A stretch of DNA of 64,000 bases, from contig JACKOB010000006.1 of NCBI GenBank assembly GCA_024234575.1, forward strand, positions 279,888 to 343,887, read 5' to 3'. Of this stretch, positions 46,051-56,170 are shown one piece after another. Positions within the stretch are counted from its first letter, which is position 1. Each line of letters opens with the position of its first letter. The position numbers were made by a program, and so were the translations under genes. A model generated the notes under the pieces. That model did not search any database. It was not told where the DNA came from and saw nothing but the letters and a program-made list of their open reading frames with translations. Origin of the DNA: Hahellaceae bacterium. Lineage in GTDB: Bacteria; Pseudomonadota; Gammaproteobacteria; Pseudomonadales; Oleiphilaceae.

Positions 46051-47409
46051 ATGTCGCATAAACTTTTTTTAAGTCCCTCCAACAGAGAGAACCTGTTGGT
46101 ACAAAGTACAGAAGGCGAGTCCGAAAGCATCGGCTTTGTCGCTTCGGCTGACCTGTCGGCAGAAGATAATGAGCATCACCTGCATTGGGATTGGGCATTG
46201 TATGATGCTGTAGGCGGACGCAATGGGTGTGGCGAACACGCAACATTGCCGCAAATCCACCAGGTCTTAGCACAAAATAATATTGAAGAAGTCGGTATTA
46301 TCGGACTGGTACCTGCCAGCTATGTGTTTCATGCCAATATAAATATCCCCTCCCGGCAACACCGGGTTATTCAACAGGCACTGCCTTTCGCGGTAGAAGA
46401 GCTTGTAGCCCAGGATATTGATGCATTGCATCTGGCAATTGGCGATCGCAATAAGAAAAACGACATTCCCGTGCTGGTCATCGACAGGTCTATATTTGAA
46501 GCCTATTACCACGTTTGGAACCAATCTGGTTTGCCTTTGTTCGCGACCTATGCAGACGCGCAATTACTGCCGTTAGAAAGTAATGATTTAGTTGTATTGT
46601 TAGATGCAGAGAAAAGTTGGTTAAAAGCCAATAACGCTGCTTTGCAAATGAATAGTAAAGGTCTGGCGCATTATATAGAAAGCTGGATGGAAGAGCACAA
46701 GGCCGAAGGTGAAACTGCCGCACTAAAGGTCTACCAATGCCATCACGAGCCCAATGAGTCTCATCTGGTTATTGCTGAAGTACAACAGATTGCTAACCTG
46801 ACGGTGGATGTTGAGCAATGCTCACTGAAGCCCAATGAATTTTTCGCTGTCAGTTACTTTCATAATACTGATGCGATTGATATGTGCCAGGGCGACTATA
46901 CGCAAGAAGAAAAAAGCGGTTCGCAATGGCGTAAGTGGTTAGGGGTGGCTGCTGTGTTAACGGTGTGGTTCCTGGCTGAAGTCGGACTTAATATAGGCAA
47001 GGGGGCGTATTATAGCCATCAGGCAGATAAGTCGCTGCAAGTGGCTTTGCAGGAATACAAAGCCGTGTTTCCCAATGACCGACGGGTAAGCGAAAGTAAC
47101 CTTAAGAAGTTTCTTGAAAGTAAACTGCGGGCGGCCAGCCAGCAGTCGCAAGGTGCTGACTTTTTAACCGTACTGGGTGTTACTGGCGCGCAGTATTATA
47201 AGGTTGGTGCTGCGGGTACCATGACTTTTAACAGCATTAATTTTAATGCTCAGCGTGGCGAGTTGAATATCGAGTTACAAGCAAAATCTTTGGATCAGCT
47301 CGATCAACTTAAAAAGGGAATCAGTACTGCCGGGCTTGATTCCAAGATAAGTTCGGCCGTAAAAGAAAAAGACTATATCCGCGGCCGTATTAGTATATCT
47401 GGGAGTTAG
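46051..47409 (+). CDS. gspL: Type II secretion protein GspL
   Basis: A 452-residue bitopic inner-membrane protein. It has an actin-like cytoplasmic domain (about residues 1-285; RQHRVIQQALPFAVEE is the characteristic segment), one transmembrane helix (about 292-312) and a periplasmic ferredoxin-like domain. It binds GspE and GspM. It follows gspK by 67 bases and precedes gspM by seven. Confidence 0.9.
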   Translation: MSHKLFLSPSNRENLLVQSTEGESESIGFVASADLSAEDNEHHLHWDWALYDAVGGRNGCGEHATLPQIHQVLAQNNIEEVGIIGLVPASYVFHANINIPSRQHRVIQQALPFAVEELVAQDIDALHLAIGDRNKKNDIPVLVIDRSIFEAYYHVWNQSGLPLFATYADAQLLPLESNDLVVLLDAEKSWLKANNAALQMNSKGLAHYIESWMEEHKAEGETAALKVYQCHHEPNESHLVIAEVQQIANLTVDVEQCSLKPNEFFAVSYFHNTDAIDMCQGDYTQEEKSGSQWRKWLGVAAVLTVWFLAEVGLNIGKGAYYSHQADKSLQVALQEYKAVFPNDRRVSESNLKKFLESKLRAASQQSQGADFLTVLGVTGAQYYKVGAAGTMTFNSINFNAQRGELNIELQAKSLDQLDQLKKGISTAGLDSKISSAVKEKDYIRGRISISGS

Positions 47410-47416
47410 CGTCTTA

Positions 47417-47938
47417 ATGAAAATGTCCAAGTTGGTAAAAAGCGTACCTGCCTTGCAGGTAGCGCTTAGGCATTACGATAGCCTTTCGTCACGAGAGAAA
47501 AAGTATGTGCAATTTATGGCGGGCGCACTTGTTCTGGCGTGTCTCTATTTTTTTATATGGCAACCTTCTAATCATTACATGACCTCATCACGTGAGGGCA
47601 TGCACACAGCGGCAGAAACCCTCAGCTTTGTACAGCAGAATATTGGCCAGGCCAGTATCGCCGCCCAGCTGACGCAAAATTCTCAAGGTGCGTTAGACCC
47701 GCAAAGCATGGTATCGACAATCAGCACCGCTGGTAAAAAGTACAATGTAGAGCTTAAAAGGTTCGAGCCCAGTGGTGACTCTAAATTAAGAGTCTGGCTC
47801 GAAGATGTGCCATTTAATTCAGTGGTGCAATGGTTACAAGATCTGGATAAGTCCCACAGCCTTAAAGTATCAGAGATATCGATTGATCGTGATGAAAAAC
47901 CAGGTCTGGTAAATGCAAGACTATTAATTGGGCCTTGA
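47417..47938 (+). CDS. gspM: Type II secretion protein GspM
   Basis: A 173-residue protein with one N-terminal transmembrane helix (about residues 33-50) preceded by LSSREKKYVQ, and a periplasmic domain containing LEDVPFNSVVQWLQDLD. It is the partner of GspL. It is the last gene of the gsp operon; no gspN follows. ATG codons at 47417 and 47423 are both possible starts. Confidence 0.9.
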   Translation: MKMSKLVKSVPALQVALRHYDSLSSREKKYVQFMAGALVLACLYFFIWQPSNHYMTSSREGMHTAAETLSFVQQNIGQASIAAQLTQNSQGALDPQSMVSTISTAGKKYNVELKRFEPSGDSKLRVWLEDVPFNSVVQWLQDLDKSHSLKVSEISIDRDEKPGLVNARLLIGP

Positions 47939-48040
47939 TAAAGTTTAATCCTGTCAATTGGTTTTTAGTCTGGACGTAGGCGCCAAACTGTTTCAGAATG
48001 CAGCTATTCCTGTACAAGATTTGCGGAGCATAAAATAAAA

Positions 48041-48706
48041 ATGAATTCAGCTGCAAAATCAGAAATCTCCCAACCGGCAAATATGGCTGAGCCGGACGTT
48101 AAAATCGTTAGGCTCGATATATCGTCGCTTAAAGAAGCGAAGTCGATTATTTACCAGGCCTATCATTATGAACCCACTTTTAAATACCTGTTTGATGCAG
48201 AGCGACCAGGATATGGTCAGCGTATCCGGGCAACTATTCGCGAACTGATGGAATTACATTTCCAAAAGGGTCAGGATGCGATTGGCGTCACACTCGATGA
48301 TCAACTGGTTGCGGTAGCGTTTATTGGTAGCCCTGATGTACGCTTAAAACTCAGTGACCAATTAAACTGGCGGTTACGCATGATGTTAACCGCCGGGCTT
48401 TCGTCAACCCGCCGCTATATTGATTACCATGAGCAGGTAGCCTCCTGCTTGCCGTCTGATCAACATCACGAGTTGCCCTTGTGGTGTGTGCACCCCAAAT
48501 ATCAGAATCGTGGCATTGGCCAGTTGCTGCTCAATGCTGTGGAACAGGTCTGTGCAGAAAGCCCGCGTTCTGCGGGTATTGGATTGGATACTGGCAATAG
48601 TCGTTATCTCGACTTCTATCATCGCATGGGTTACGAGACGGTGGGTGAAGTTAAAATTGGTGATGTCACCGAGTACGTACTCTTTAAACCTAAACGACGC
48701 GCCTAG
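48041..48706 (+). CDS. GNAT family N-acetyltransferase
   Basis: A 221-residue protein with the acetyl-CoA-binding motif YQNRGIGQLLLNAVEQVC (about residues 152-169) and the following IGLDTGNSRYLDFYHRMGYE, which form the usual GNAT C-terminal half. The substrate is unknown. About 100 bases separate it from gspM, so it may or may not share the gsp transcript. The first 20 residues are poorly conserved in appearance, and a later start is possible. Confidence 0.82.
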   Translation: MNSAAKSEISQPANMAEPDVKIVRLDISSLKEAKSIIYQAYHYEPTFKYLFDAERPGYGQRIRATIRELMELHFQKGQDAIGVTLDDQLVAVAFIGSPDVRLKLSDQLNWRLRMMLTAGLSSTRRYIDYHEQVASCLPSDQHHELPLWCVHPKYQNRGIGQLLLNAVEQVCAESPRSAGIGLDTGNSRYLDFYHRMGYETVGEVKIGDVTEYVLFKPKRRA

Positions 48707-48850
48707 CAGTTTAAAATTTATACGCGCCTGTCTGTGACCCTGGCAGGCGTTTCCCTTCTGCTCCTCATGTGTTAAAACGTTCAGTGTTAACGCAACTGTT
48801 GATATCACTATTTTTTAAGTAAAGCCGCCATTAGCAAGGAGAAGTCACGC

Positions 48851-50227
48851 ATGTCTGCACAGAGTAGTCTTTCCGAATCCTTTGATATTATTGTGATTGG
48901 TGCAGGTTCGGGAGGTGTGCGTTTAAGCCGCATTGCCGCCGGGCTAGGAGCAAAAGTGGCGGTTATTGAAGAGCAATACCTTGGTGGCACGTGTGTTAAT
49001 ATCGGTTGTGTACCGAAAAAGCTGTTCGTCTATGCGGCGCATTATCGTGAAGATTTTCATGATGCATCCGGTTATGGGTGGAACGCTGAAAACATCCGCT
49101 TTGACTGGAAAGTCCTTAAGCAGAATAAAGATAATGAAATAACCCGACTAAACGGCATATATAGAAATCTTCTCGCGAATGCAGGTGTGCAGCTTATTGA
49201 AGGTCGGGGAAAACTAACCGGCCCAACGACGGTAGAGGTTAACGGCAAGACACTACAAGCTAAGAAAATAGTGATAGCCACAGGTGGTACGCCCAATATT
49301 CCGGATATACCGGGCAAGGCGCTGTTAAAAACGTCTACGGATATGTTTTACCTCGACAAAATACCATCGAGTGCGGTCGTGTGGGGTGGTGGCTATATTG
49401 CCGTCGAGTTTGCCGGGATTTTGGCGGGCTTAGGGGTAAAAACAACCCTTATCTATCGTGGTGATATGTTTTTGCGAGGGTTTGATGAAGACGTCCGCCA
49501 GTTTGTCAGAGCAGAGCTTGAAAAGAAGGGCATAGAACTGCGCTTTGGGGAAAATATAGCGAAAGTGGATAAGGTAGATGGTGGCAATCTGCAAGTTACG
49601 CTGACCTCCGGTGACACACCTGTGATAACTGGGTTGGTCCTGGCGGCTACGGGGCGCATACCTAACACGGCTGGCCTTGGTCTTGAGTCCACTACCGTGA
49701 CCCTCAATTCTGCCGGTGAAATTATTGTAGACAACAACTTTCGTTCGACCTGCGACTCTATCTACGCAGTGGGAGATGTTATTGGCGGTATGCAGCTGAC
49801 CCCTGTTGCACTGGCAGAAGGACAGGCGCTCGCTCACCATCTAGTGAAGGGCGCACCAGTGATGGTTGATTATGACTACATTCCCACGGCAGTTTTCTGT
49901 CAGCCAACAATCGGAACGGTTGGATTCACCGAAGCCCAAGCACGGAAGAAATTTGGCAAAATTCGGGTATATCGATCCGAGTTCAGACCGATGAAATATA
50001 CAATGAATGAAAATACCGAACGATGCCTGATGAAACTTATCGTTGATGATGCTTCCGACAAGGTTGTTGGGGCACATATGGTTGGTGCTGAAGCAGGCGA
50101 AATTATTCAGGGAATGGCTGTCGCGATAAAAGCTGGTGCGACAAAGGCCCACTTCGACGCTACCATTGGAATTCATCCCACCGCTGCTGAAGAGTTTGTA
50201 ACAATGCGTACCCCGGTTTCCAGCTAA
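48851..50227 (+). CDS. gorA: Glutathione-disulfide reductase
   Basis: A 458-residue FAD/NADPH disulfide reductase. FAD motif IVIGAGSGGVRLSR (about residues 14-27), redox-active pair GGTCVNIGCVPKK (C47 and C52 approximately), NADPH motif VWGGGYIAVEFAG, FAD motif YAVGDV, and the C-terminal HPTAAEEFVT with the catalytic His-Glu. The overall pattern fits glutathione reductase rather than lipoamide dehydrogenase or mercuric reductase. It keeps the thiol pool reduced. GGAG lies nine bases before the ATG. Confidence 0.93.
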   Translation: MSAQSSLSESFDIIVIGAGSGGVRLSRIAAGLGAKVAVIEEQYLGGTCVNIGCVPKKLFVYAAHYREDFHDASGYGWNAENIRFDWKVLKQNKDNEITRLNGIYRNLLANAGVQLIEGRGKLTGPTTVEVNGKTLQAKKIVIATGGTPNIPDIPGKALLKTSTDMFYLDKIPSSAVVWGGGYIAVEFAGILAGLGVKTTLIYRGDMFLRGFDEDVRQFVRAELEKKGIELRFGENIAKVDKVDGGNLQVTLTSGDTPVITGLVLAATGRIPNTAGLGLESTTVTLNSAGEIIVDNNFRSTCDSIYAVGDVIGGMQLTPVALAEGQALAHHLVKGAPVMVDYDYIPTAVFCQPTIGTVGFTEAQARKKFGKIRVYRSEFRPMKYTMNENTERCLMKLIVDDASDKVVGAHMVGAEAGEIIQGMAVAIKAGATKAHFDATIGIHPTAAEEFVTMRTPVSS

Positions 50228-50253
50228 CCCTTTTTGCTAGAGGCGGACGCTTT

Positions 50254-51738
50254 ATGCTTGATATTAGCCGTAGCAGTATTAAGAAGCTTATCTCGCTGAT
50301 CTGTCTGTTCGTTATTCTGGATATCATGGTCCTGGCGTTGAATTTTATGCTAACCGTCCAGCTTGAGCAGGATGCAAGAGAGATTAATATAGCAGGGCGG
50401 CAGCGCATGTTGTCCCAGGAAATTGGTAAAACTGTATTGTTACTGGATCTGCATTTAAAAGCGGGCGAGTACACGAAAGTGGCTGTCGAGCTGGATAAAC
50501 TTCAATATGCAACCGAGGTATTTGACCAAACATTGCGGTCATTTGATGAGGGCGGTACAACGCCTGATGCCGCAGGCGTTAAGGTGCCTATCCGCGCTGT
50601 TGAAGGGGCAATTGCCAGGCGAGTGGTAGACGCCGCTATGCATCTTTGGCTGCCTTGGCATGCGTCTATTGTAACCTTTCTGGCAGGCAGGCCAACGATC
50701 AACACGCACGCAACAACCGCGTTAATCGAGAAAACTGTGCAAACCAATGATGATGTTCGGCTTTTAATGAACACCTTAACTATCTACCTTGAATCCGATT
50801 CAAAGAACGCCGCGCAAAATATACGTTATTTCCAAGGTCTAACCTTTGTTTTCGCCTTACTCAATTTTGTTTTTATCATTCGCCAGTTTTTCTCACATCT
50901 TGCCCTAACCCGCGCAGGGAAACGGTTCTTAGAAAAAATTGTCAATAATGTAGATGTTGCCATTCTTATGACCAAGCAAGGGCACATAGTGTCCTGTAAC
51001 CAATCTGCTGAGGAAATATTTAGCAGGTCAAAAGATGTCATGTTAGGTTTGCAGATTGATTCATTGTTAGAAAAAGGAGATCGCTGTAGCAAGGTTATTT
51101 TGCCGCCTTCGAGTAACGTTAAAAAGGTCACTTATGTTGAGGTCTCGACCAAAGAGGTTCGACTTAATGGCGAGATTTTCCTGATATATACCGTTGCTGA
51201 TATCAGTTCGCAGAAAGTCATTGAAACCTATTTATCCGAACTTGCGTTTATTGACCCGCTCACAGATCTTTGTAATCGGCAAATGGTCGATAGAAGATTA
51301 AAGCAAGAGATCAATCGTTGCAGTCACGAGTCCGCCATTTTCTCTCTACTGTTTATTGATCTCGATGGCTTTAAGCAAGTTAACGATCAGTATGGACATG
51401 ACTTAGGTGATCAGGTTTTGAAAAATGTTGCACAACTACTCACAAACACCGTACGGCAAAGTGATGTAGTGGGGCGATTAGGGGGCGATGAGTTTCTCGT
51501 TATCTGTTCTCACGCCAGCGCCAAAGGTGTGGAAGAACTAGCATCAAAACTCATAGAGCGTATCTGTAGCTTAACCACCGTTGATGGCTGTGAAATATGC
51601 TTAGGTGCCAGTATTGGTATTGCTACTTATCCGGCAGATGGCGATACGGCCCAGCTTTTAAGGAAGAATGCAGATAAAGCCATGTATGCTGCAAAATCGA
51701 AGGGCAAGGGGTGCTATTGTCTGGTTGCCGATATTTAG
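50254..51738 (+). CDS. Diguanylate cyclase with PilJ-type sensor and PAS domain
   Basis: A 494-residue membrane protein. TM helix 1 is at about residues 13-35. The periplasmic region has the type IV pili methyl-accepting/nitrate-sensor-like segment INIAGRQRMLSQEIGKT, and TM 2 lies at about 190-212. A PAS domain (about 225-310) and a GGDEF domain (about 330-490) follow, with intact active site RLGGDEF. The inhibitory I-site RQSD lies five residues before it. It should make c-di-GMP and be subject to product inhibition. It starts 26 bases after gorA, possibly cotranscribed. Confidence 0.9.
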   Translation: MLDISRSSIKKLISLICLFVILDIMVLALNFMLTVQLEQDAREINIAGRQRMLSQEIGKTVLLLDLHLKAGEYTKVAVELDKLQYATEVFDQTLRSFDEGGTTPDAAGVKVPIRAVEGAIARRVVDAAMHLWLPWHASIVTFLAGRPTINTHATTALIEKTVQTNDDVRLLMNTLTIYLESDSKNAAQNIRYFQGLTFVFALLNFVFIIRQFFSHLALTRAGKRFLEKIVNNVDVAILMTKQGHIVSCNQSAEEIFSRSKDVMLGLQIDSLLEKGDRCSKVILPPSSNVKKVTYVEVSTKEVRLNGEIFLIYTVADISSQKVIETYLSELAFIDPLTDLCNRQMVDRRLKQEINRCSHESAIFSLLFIDLDGFKQVNDQYGHDLGDQVLKNVAQLLTNTVRQSDVVGRLGGDEFLVICSHASAKGVEELASKLIERICSLTTVDGCEICLGASIGIATYPADGDTAQLLRKNADKAMYAAKSKGKGCYCLVADI

Positions 51739-51992
51739 TAAAAGCCATCTTTAGTTTCAGGCGATCTTTATATAGGTCATCACTGGTGTTGTTTTTTTGT
51801 CTTCTTGGTCTCCATTGTTTTCTATTAATTGATCTTGTTTTTAATCTCCAGCAACCAATTCACGCAATTTGAGGGTTAATAATTCAGAAAACCGCATCTA
51901 TATACTAGACTGTTAACAAAGGTTTTCATAAGCATGATAGTAATGACGGTAGCATTTACATGTAGATGTAACCAAATACTTTTACAAGGTGG

Positions 51993-53870
51993 GTGGTCAA
52001 GATAATGGCCTCCCAGATAGCCTATATGCATATAATGTCATACTTTAAAAAGATCCTATATCTATCTGATTATCAAAGTATTAATTCAATTAATTTGTGT
52101 GCTTTTTTACTGGTTGTAGCCCAGTTTTTTCCGACCTTTGTCCAGGCTGACTCACCTCTGGATGTGACGGTTCAATCACAACACCTTACCGGAAACTGGT
52201 ATTACTCTTGGTCTGCTCCACAGACTGACCCTCGTGACGCACAATGGAATGATTCGCCATCCAGATGGACAGCCATCGATTTTCCGGCCGACCTGCCTGA
52301 TAAAAACGGAAATGTTGTCTGGTTACGTTTGGATGTTCCGCAAGGTGGTTGGCGCGATCCGCATATTTATATCAGCAGTATCGACTTGACGGTTCAGGTA
52401 TTCGAAAACCGAAATCTTATTTATCAGTTTGGTGACTTCGCGGCGGATGGCAGTAGTCAGTTTAATGGATGGCCCTGGCATATTATTCCAATTGATAAAG
52501 GCAGTTTAGGGAAAACTATTTACTTTAGAGTATTCTCAGACTACCCCTACATAGGGTTATCCGGCGAAGCGCTGATTGGCAATAAAGCAGAACTGTTGGC
52601 ACCAATCTATCAGCGCGGCATTATTGGTGTATTGTTTGTTACCCTCGTTTGCCTGGCGGGGTTGATGAGTATGAGTATAGGCATCGTTAAGAACGACCAT
52701 TCGTTGGCAGTGGCAACCGGGGTCATGTCTGTCGATTTGTCGTTAATGATGTTTGCCGAAAACGAGTTAAGTCAGGTCTTGTATTATGACCCACTGCTGT
52801 GGCGCTACGTCGCTGCGTTTAGTTACTTTCTGGTGCCGGTATTTTTAAGTTGGGTGCTATGGGGCTGGCTAAAACAAAAGCGTCCTTTCATCATATTGCC
52901 TGCTTTGCTTTGTTCTGTCGGGTTTGTTGGCGTCACTGCCGGCCTTACTATTTTCACTGAATTTAGCTTTGTTAATGCTTATCCGTTTTTTGATATGTTT
53001 TTTATCGCAGTTGTTTTGTTGTTATTGGTTTTTTGCGCCAGGCCATTAAATCATGTTGGGCTGCAAGGCCAGGTCGTTGTTTTTAGTATTGTTGCGCTTT
53101 TTGTATCGCTTGTTGTTGATATGCTATCTGCGCATGGATTCATTCAATGGGTAGGCCGAACTGGCCAGTGGGGATTGGTATTGTTTGCGATTGCATCACT
53201 ATCGATCTATTTAATTAAAGATTGGCGACAACAAGTAGTGCTGTCGATTCTTACCAATACTCTAGAGTTGCAAGTAGAAGAGCGCACCAAAGAACTGCAA
53301 GAGAGTAAAAGCAAACTCGAAAAGCTTGCGAGGGAAGATTTTCTTACCGGGTTGCTGAACCGGCGCGCATTTATGGAGCAAGCGGCTAAAGAGGTGGCTA
53401 ATGCCGTTCGTCACAAACGTCCCTTATCATTAGTGTTATTTGATATCGATTTCTTCAAAACTATTAATGATCAGTACGGTCATGCAACTGGTGATGAGGT
53501 GCTTCGTAAGCTTTCTGTTGTTGCAAGAAAGCAATGCCGTGAAGGGGATTTGATCTGTCGCTACGGCGGTGAAGAATTTGTCATTCTTTTGCACGCGACC
53601 ATGCCGGAAGATGCAAAAAATCTGGTAGAGCGATTGCAGCGGCATATTAATGACTTGGTAATATCACCTTCAGAAGACGTCAATATAACGGTGACTGCCA
53701 GTTTTGGGTTGGTGTCCCTCGTCGATGAGAATCACAACGTGAGTGATGCCGACCGTTTGCTCGCACGATTGCTTAGCTCTGCTGATGATGCCATGTATAA
53801 CGTCAAGAAAACTGGCCGAAATGGCATTGAAAGCTGCGTTTTACAAGGTAAGAAAAACACCCTGCAATAG
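51993..53870 (+). CDS. 7TM-DISM type diguanylate cyclase
   Basis: A 625-residue protein. A signal-like segment ends near FVQADSPLD (about residue 50), followed by a periplasmic beta-rich 7TMR-DISMED-like domain (about 55-200), seven transmembrane helices (about 205-410), a coiled coil (LEVEERTKELQESKSKLEKL-like, about 425-448) and a GGDEF domain. Its site reads RYGGEEF, with an I-site REGD five residues upstream. GTG 51993 has AAGG close by; ATG 52005 is an alternative start. The 254 bases before it hold no other gene. It is the second c-di-GMP synthase in a row. Confidence 0.88.
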   Translation: MVKIMASQIAYMHIMSYFKKILYLSDYQSINSINLCAFLLVVAQFFPTFVQADSPLDVTVQSQHLTGNWYYSWSAPQTDPRDAQWNDSPSRWTAIDFPADLPDKNGNVVWLRLDVPQGGWRDPHIYISSIDLTVQVFENRNLIYQFGDFAADGSSQFNGWPWHIIPIDKGSLGKTIYFRVFSDYPYIGLSGEALIGNKAELLAPIYQRGIIGVLFVTLVCLAGLMSMSIGIVKNDHSLAVATGVMSVDLSLMMFAENELSQVLYYDPLLWRYVAAFSYFLVPVFLSWVLWGWLKQKRPFIILPALLCSVGFVGVTAGLTIFTEFSFVNAYPFFDMFFIAVVLLLLVFCARPLNHVGLQGQVVVFSIVALFVSLVVDMLSAHGFIQWVGRTGQWGLVLFAIASLSIYLIKDWRQQVVLSILTNTLELQVEERTKELQESKSKLEKLAREDFLTGLLNRRAFMEQAAKEVANAVRHKRPLSLVLFDIDFFKTINDQYGHATGDEVLRKLSVVARKQCREGDLICRYGGEEFVILLHATMPEDAKNLVERLQRHINDLVISPSEDVNITVTASFGLVSLVDENHNVSDADRLLARLLSSADDAMYNVKKTGRNGIESCVLQGKKNTLQ

Positions 53871-53894
53871 CCACAACGTAAAGCCAGGTGTTAC

Positions 53895-54908
53895 TTAATT
53901 TGGTTTTATCGCCATCCCCGACATTCTTCGCAGTACGTCCGTGTAGCCGTTAAGCACTTCGGCACCTTCGAGATAGCCTTTTTGTAAAAGATACCTGTGG
54001 AAGCCTGCCAGATGATAGGGCGGCACTGTTGGCACCCAGTGGTGCTCGAGGTGATAGTTAACATGGTTTGGGGCGAAGGTTAATCTTTCCCACCAGCTTG
54101 CGTAGGTCGTTCTCGCGTGAAGTCTGGGGTCTTTAGCAAGCAGATCAGGTACATTGGCATGCTCTGCAGAATTACGAATACGGGCAAAAAGCATATTCGT
54201 GGTTAAAAATGCCACCCACCAAAGGGGGTAGACAAATGCTGCGTCACATAAAGTCAGAACCGTAACGATTGCCATATGAACAACCGCACCGGGTAGCAAA
54301 GCCAGTAAAATATTACGTATTACCGCACCGATGGGTAATGCTTGTGCGTCGCTTTTTTGGTAAGACATATCGTATTCGATAATCTTCCCATGCATTAATA
54401 GAACCGCATAGAGCGTTTTCAAACCTGTTAGCCCAGTTAGGTCCCTTATAATTTTTCGACTAAGACTTTTTTGCGTGACCGGGTAATTTTTATAGTTTGG
54501 GTAATCGGGATCGTTAGTGGTGCCCGCTTCTTTGTGATGCTTAAGGTGGTATTTTCGATACCCGTTTAAATCTGCCAAAATTGGTGCCGCACACAGCCAT
54601 TGCCCCACCCACTGATTGTATTTTCGCGTGGCAAATAGCGACGAATGGGCGCAGTCATGCATCAAAATTCCCAGCCCCAGTTGTCGGTTACCAAGGAGGA
54701 TAAGACTGGCCAGCACTGTTAGCAGGTTAGCATCCCATGCGGGTAGCGCGAAGGCACAAGCGATCAACACCCAGTTTGTCAGCACCATCCAAAGCGCTTT
54801 GGTGTCGGACTTATGCATAAAAACTGCAATCTCATCTTTATTCAATAAGTTTTTGTAATCACCCTTAGGGTGTTGCATGGCAGGGCGTTGCGTGGAAGGG
54901 AGCTGCAT
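53895..54908 (-). CDS. Membrane fatty acid desaturase
   Basis: A 337-residue integral membrane di-iron enzyme. All three His boxes are present: HDCAHSSLF (about residues 84-92), HLKHHKEAG (about 121-129) and HLEHHWVP (about 286-293), with hydrophobic pairs between them. The family introduces double bonds into acyl chains, or acts on related substrates, using oxygen. The acyl position is not predictable. It is monocistronic, convergent with the cyclase gene. Confidence 0.88.
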   Translation of the reverse strand: MQLPSTQRPAMQHPKGDYKNLLNKDEIAVFMHKSDTKALWMVLTNWVLIACAFALPAWDANLLTVLASLILLGNRQLGLGILMHDCAHSSLFATRKYNQWVGQWLCAAPILADLNGYRKYHLKHHKEAGTTNDPDYPNYKNYPVTQKSLSRKIIRDLTGLTGLKTLYAVLLMHGKIIEYDMSYQKSDAQALPIGAVIRNILLALLPGAVVHMAIVTVLTLCDAAFVYPLWWVAFLTTNMLFARIRNSAEHANVPDLLAKDPRLHARTTYASWWERLTFAPNHVNYHLEHHWVPTVPPYHLAGFHRYLLQKGYLEGAEVLNGYTDVLRRMSGMAIKPN

Positions 54909-55064
54909 AAATGATCGGCCTTCTTTAACTTAAGTTGCTCAGGCACACGCTGACAGTGCTGAAACATATAGTGTGAACACTAATTCATATGTTTAATGTA
55001 GCTGCCATCGTGACAAAGTAAAATAGCAAAAAATACCAACATCAATGTGATTTGAAAAAGGCGG

Positions 55065-56045
55065 TTAATACCTGCGACGATATCTGTCGCGATAACTTCC
55101 TGGTGTTACCCCGGTATTTTTCTTAAACAATACAGAAAACGAGCTGACGTCTTCGTAGCCAACACGCAGCGTTATTTTGGGCAGGCTCAGACTGGTTTCT
55201 TCAAGCAGTTTTCGTGCGGCTTCGAGGCGAATCGTTTGCAAGTAGTGGTTTGGGGTCTCGCCTGTTGCCTGTTTAAATCGCCGGCTAAGCGTGCGGGTAG
55301 AAAGATTAAATTGTTCGGCCATTCTTTCTAACGAGATTGTCTGGCCAAAACTCTTCTCCATGTAATCTTGTACATTTAGTACAAGCTCATCGTTGTGGTA
55401 GCGTTTGTTTAAAATGGGTGAATAGGTCAGCTGATTACTGCGCCCCATATCCAAAACAAATGCCTTGGCAGTGCCGACGGCAGTTTCGTGATCACAAAAG
55501 CGCTCGATAAGATAAAGCCCTAAATCGAACCAGGCGTTGCCGCCACCGGCGCATAGGATATTGCCATCATGGCTTACCAGCTGCTCGGCCTGTAACTTAA
55601 CCGCCGGGTATTTACGCTTAAACTCATTCACAAAACCCCAATGCGTCGTGGCGGCTTTGTGATCCAGTAACCCTGCTTCAGCCAAGAAGAAAGCACCGGT
55701 GCAGTTACTGGCTATCAGTGTTTCGTTATCGGCGATGCGCTGCAGGGTATCGATAATGGCTGTGTTCTTAGCCAGTGTGACATCAACGTTACCTGCAATG
55801 GTAGGCACGAGCACAACGTCGACTTTGTCTATGTCATTAAAGCTGCCATGGGCCATCATCGTAAGCCCGTTGACGCAATGAATCATGCCACCATCAGCGG
55901 AGTAAATTTTAACGTCAAAGAAATGCTTTACCGGTAGATCGTTTATGCGGTTCCAGGTCACACCAGCAAACATCAGCAGGTCGACAACCCCGGTGATTGT
56001 CGTGCCTAGAGCATAGTCAAACGCGAGTATAGCGACTTTAATCAT
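55065..56045 (-). CDS. GlxA-type AraC family transcriptional regulator
   Basis: A 326-residue regulator. An N-terminal DJ-1/PfpI-like domain (about residues 1-180; SNCTGAFFLAEAGLL carries the elbow-type Cys region) is followed by a C-terminal AraC double helix-turn-helix (about 220-320; LSTRTLSRRFKQATGETP and VGYEDVSSFSVLFKKNTGVTPGSYR). The ATG at 56045 is preferred to a TTG at 56072 that adds nine non-conserved residues. It is divergent from an old yellow enzyme gene, across a region full of inverted repeats, so it probably controls that operon. The effector is unknown. Confidence 0.9.
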   Translation of the reverse strand: MIKVAILAFDYALGTTITGVVDLLMFAGVTWNRINDLPVKHFFDVKIYSADGGMIHCVNGLTMMAHGSFNDIDKVDVVLVPTIAGNVDVTLAKNTAIIDTLQRIADNETLIASNCTGAFFLAEAGLLDHKAATTHWGFVNEFKRKYPAVKLQAEQLVSHDGNILCAGGGNAWFDLGLYLIERFCDHETAVGTAKAFVLDMGRSNQLTYSPILNKRYHNDELVLNVQDYMEKSFGQTISLERMAEQFNLSTRTLSRRFKQATGETPNHYLQTIRLEAARKLLEETSLSLPKITLRVGYEDVSSFSVLFKKNTGVTPGSYRDRYRRRY

Positions 56046-56074
56046 TGGTGAGTCCGGCGATAGGTTTACCAAAA

Positions 56075-56121
56075 CAATAGGTTTACCACTAAAAAAGGTT
56101 TACGCCTATTGTAGTGGTAAA
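56075..56121. promoter_or_regulatory. Interlocked inverted repeats upstream of the AraC regulator
   Basis: CAATAGG (56075-56081) and TTTACCACTA (56082-56091) are followed by their reverse complements CCTATTG (56105-56111) and TAGTGGTAAA (56112-56121), in the order a-b-a'-b'. A likely regulator binding region; the arrangement is also what an H-type RNA pseudoknot would need. Confidence 0.5.
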
Positions 56122-56170
56122 AAGATGTGTTGGCGAAAATAACAATTATATAGTCAAAAATGACACTTAT

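Noticed and set aside
51739..51992. Possible c-di-GMP riboswitch before the second diguanylate cyclase
   Set aside because: The 254-base gap was read for the conserved GEMM-type elements and none was recognised; only A/T-rich sequence was seen.
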